The notes under the pieces were generated by a model, which saw only the letters and a list, made by a program, of their open reading frames with translations, did not search any database and was not told the origin of the DNA. Below are positions 62,149 to 64,000 of a stretch of DNA of 64,000 bases, piece by piece. The stretch is from CAZSLC01 sp964607675 (GTDB lineage Bacteria; Bacteroidota; Bacteroidia; Bacteroidales; UBA932): contig CAZSLC010000004.1 in NCBI GenBank assembly GCA_964607675.1, positions 1 through 64,000 on the forward strand. The letters run 5' to 3'. Made by a program: the position numbers and the translations under genes. How positions within the stretch are numbered: position 1 is the stretch's first letter; every line of letters starts with the position of its first letter.

Positions 62149-64000
62149 ATGTTAAATATTTATAGTGCGTCTGCAGGATCAGGCAAAACTCATAAACTCA
62201 CTGGTGAATACTTGAAATTGCTTTTTCAGGTCTCCACCAATGATATCAGACCCTATAAACACATTTTGGCAGTTACTTTCACAAATAAAGCAACGGCTGA
62301 AATGAAGCAGAGGATTCTTCAAGAGCTTTATTTACTTTCGATAGATTGTGCCCAATCTGATTTTTATGAGATGATAAGATCACTCAAATGTGTTAAAGAT
62401 GTGGAAGAGAGTGATACAAGGGTGAAAATAGCTGCAGAGGCGAAGAGGTTACTACACGAGATTCTCAATGATTACTCACTTTTCAATATATCGACGATTG
62501 ACAAGTTTTTTCAACAAATACTCCGTTCTTTTGCTCGAGAAGTTGGACAGTATTCATCATACAATGTCGAACTTGATAGAGATTCCGTAATGGTTGAGGC
62601 AATAGATTTATTGATGGATTCTCTTGAGGAAAACGATGATCTCTTAAGATGGATGATAGATCTTTCAATTGAAGCGATAGAAAATGGTGAAAATTGGAAT
62701 GTGCGCAATAAAATCCAATTGCTGGGCAATGAATTGTTTTCTGAGAAATTTAGAATGAGGGGGAAGAACCTAAAAGACTCAATGAAGGATAAAGGCTATA
62801 TTCTCTCTTATAGATCAGACTTACACAATATAGTTAAGAATTTTGAGTCAAAATTGATAAGTTATTGCTCTGCGGCAGATAAAATTTTAAAAGATAACTC
62901 ACTGGAATATAGCGATTTTAAAGGTGGCTCTCGATCTCCGTTTAATTATTTTAATAATATCATCCATGGAGCGATAGCCCCCCCGCCTGATAGGCTACTC
63001 TCATCTGTAGAAGATGAAACAGAAAGGTATTCCAAATCTGCATCCATATCAATTATTGCGTCGATTAATGATGCATTTGATGGAGGACTTACTCAAGTTA
63101 TTGCCAATCTTGACACGTTGTTTAATGATTATTCCAATTATCTTACAGCCAAATCAATTCTTTCCAATTTATATTCTTTAGGGATTATTTGGGATATATA
63201 TGGTTATATAGTAGATTATTGCAAAAGAAAAAATATAGTATTACTCTCTGAAACTACAAGCTTCTTAAATAGAATAATTGATAGAGATGACACCCCTTTT
63301 ATATATGAGAAAATAGGGACAAGAATCAATCATTATATGTTAGATGAGTTTCAAGACACATCAATTATGCAGTGGAACAATTTTCAGCCACTTATAAAAG
63401 AGAGTCTATCGTGGGGGAGAGATAATTTAATAGTGGGAGATGTTAAGCAGAGCATCTACCGGTGGAGAGGTTCCGATTGGAATTTGCTCAATTCGATGGT
63501 CTATGATGAATTTGATAAGGGATTAATAAACAATTTCCATTTAACAACCAATTGGAGAAGTTCGAAAAATATAGTTGAATTCAATAATCAGTTGTTTCCA
63601 CAACTGAGCGAATTGTTGCAGAATAAGTATAATAGTGATTTTGGAATTGAAGATGATACAATAGTTAATATATATAAAGATGTCAGTCAATCAATTCCTA
63701 ACAGTAAACCTGTAGCCCAAGGTCATGTCAATGTTACATTTTTTGATAATGATCAGCAGGGGTGGGTCGATAAAGCTAAAGAAAAATTACTATCTACTTT
63801 AAATACACTGAGGGAAAATGGTTATAAAAATAGAGAGATTGCCCTCCTTGTGAGAAAAAACAGCGAAGGCATGGAACTCGCTGATTTTCTTATTAATAAC
63901 AATGTGAAAATAATTTCAGACGAATCTTTACTGATATCATCCTCAAAAAGTGTTGGGAAAATAGTTTCAACACTTAAATGTATTGTAAATCCAGATGATT
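62149..64000 (+). CDS. AddA/RecB-like UvrD-family helicase (3' end beyond window)
   Basis: The frame starts at ATG 62149 and stays open for 617 codons to the right edge. Superfamily 1 helicase motifs are clear: Walker A ASAGSGKT (residues 7-14), motif Ia AVTFTNKAT, motif II LDEFQD (398-403), motif III GDVKQSIYRWRG (430-441) and the following NWRSS. The C-terminal helicase and any nuclease domain lie outside. With the preceding gene it forms the AddAB-type pair that unwinds and degrades broken DNA ends. Confidence 0.92.
   Translation, partial: MLNIYSASAGSGKTHKLTGEYLKLLFQVSTNDIRPYKHILAVTFTNKATAEMKQRILQELYLLSIDCAQSDFYEMIRSLKCVKDVEESDTRVKIAAEAKRLLHEILNDYSLFNISTIDKFFQQILRSFAREVGQYSSYNVELDRDSVMVEAIDLLMDSLEENDDLLRWMIDLSIEAIENGENWNVRNKIQLLGNELFSEKFRMRGKNLKDSMKDKGYILSYRSDLHNIVKNFESKLISYCSAADKILKDNSLEYSDFKGGSRSPFNYFNNIIHGAIAPPPDRLLSSVEDETERYSKSASISIIASINDAFDGGLTQVIANLDTLFNDYSNYLTAKSILSNLYSLGIIWDIYGYIVDYCKRKNIVLLSETTSFLNRIIDRDDTPFIYEKIGTRINHYMLDEFQDTSIMQWNNFQPLIKESLSWGRDNLIVGDVKQSIYRWRGSDWNLLNSMVYDEFDKGLINNFHLTTNWRSSKNIVEFNNQLFPQLSELLQNKYNSDFGIEDDTIVNIYKDVSQSIPNSKPVAQGHVNVTFFDNDQQGWVDKAKEKLLSTLNTLRENGYKNREIALLVRKNSEGMELADFLINNNVKIISDESLLISSSKSVGKIVSTLKCIVNPDD

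Noticed and set aside
1..64000. CRISPR arrays, rRNA genes or large direct repeats
   Set aside because: No regularly spaced repeat series and no rRNA signature were seen on reading; a systematic repeat search was not possible.

Overview
The window looks like a chromosomal core segment of an AT-rich member of the Bacteroidota, most likely order Bacteroidales. Three things support this. The gene families are typical of the phylum: a ~1100-residue SecA, glutamine synthetase III, DUF4199, DUF4295, DUF4296, DUF3276, DUF5606, DUF5686, a long NusB and a long LepB. Promoters carry the Bacteroidota -7 element TAnnTTTG, sometimes with TTTG about 19-20 bp upstream. Shine-Dalgarno sequences are almost absent. 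No rRNA operon, prophage, IS element or CRISPR array was seen, and no gene-free stretch exceeds about 130 bases.

Layout. 1-2154 (minus): mnmD, mgsA and an APH-fold sugar kinase cut by the left edge. 2230-7372 (plus): secA, lpdA, bactofilin. 7373-8859 (minus): DUF4199 protein and a GT2 glycosyltransferase. 8935-14208 (plus): thrS, infC, rpmI, rplT, lepB, then rpmB, rpmG and a DUF4295 protein closed by a strong terminator. 14318-18616 (plus): ftsY, pheT, UbiA-type prenyltransferase. 18591-22471 (minus): DUF4296 lipoprotein, amidohydrolase, radical SAM protein, dtd, deoC. 22534-25356 (plus): polysaccharide deacetylase, purD, membrane protein. 25349-26548 (minus): aminotransferase. 26687-33925 (plus): glnN, purM, a racemase-fold lipoprotein, a DEDD exonuclease, an RlmI-type methyltransferase, fRMsr and tRNA-Cys. 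34029-34382 (minus): DUF3276 protein. 34469-43432 (plus): nusB, an inserted AAA/PD-(D/E)XK gene, then yajC, ybbR-like, coaE, TerB-DnaJ, DUF5606, rimO, fabG and a lipoprotein. 43436-47523 (minus): yicC and a tricorn-like protease. 47589-49232 (plus): glnS. 49255-54264 (minus): recG, nfo, DUF5686. 54322-55884 (plus): pdxA, rnhA. 55826-56938 (minus): mqnC. 57007-64000 (plus): gpsA, pgi and an AddB/AddA-like nuclease-helicase pair running off the right edge.

Functional themes. Much of the window serves translation (four aminoacyl-tRNA synthetase genes, IF-3, five ribosomal proteins or ribosome-linked small proteins, RimO, MnmD, Dtd, tRNA-Cys) and protein export (SecA, LepB, FtsY, YajC, a YbbR-like protein). 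DNA repair is represented by RecG, Nfo, RNase HI and the AddAB-like pair. MqnC, the UbiA-type protein and possibly the amidohydrolase point to menaquinone synthesis through futalosine.

The content is mostly housekeeping, and I did not find a convincing new multi-gene system. The most unusual items are: infC apparently starting at AUC behind a perfect AGGAGG; a glutamate-racemase-fold protein carrying a lipoprotein signal and a surface-export-like motif; an accessory AAA/PD-(D/E)XK gene inserted next to nusB; back-to-back palindromic promoters between mqnC and gpsA; two promoters that nearly touch their start codons; and a set of convergent genes that abut or overlap with no terminator.
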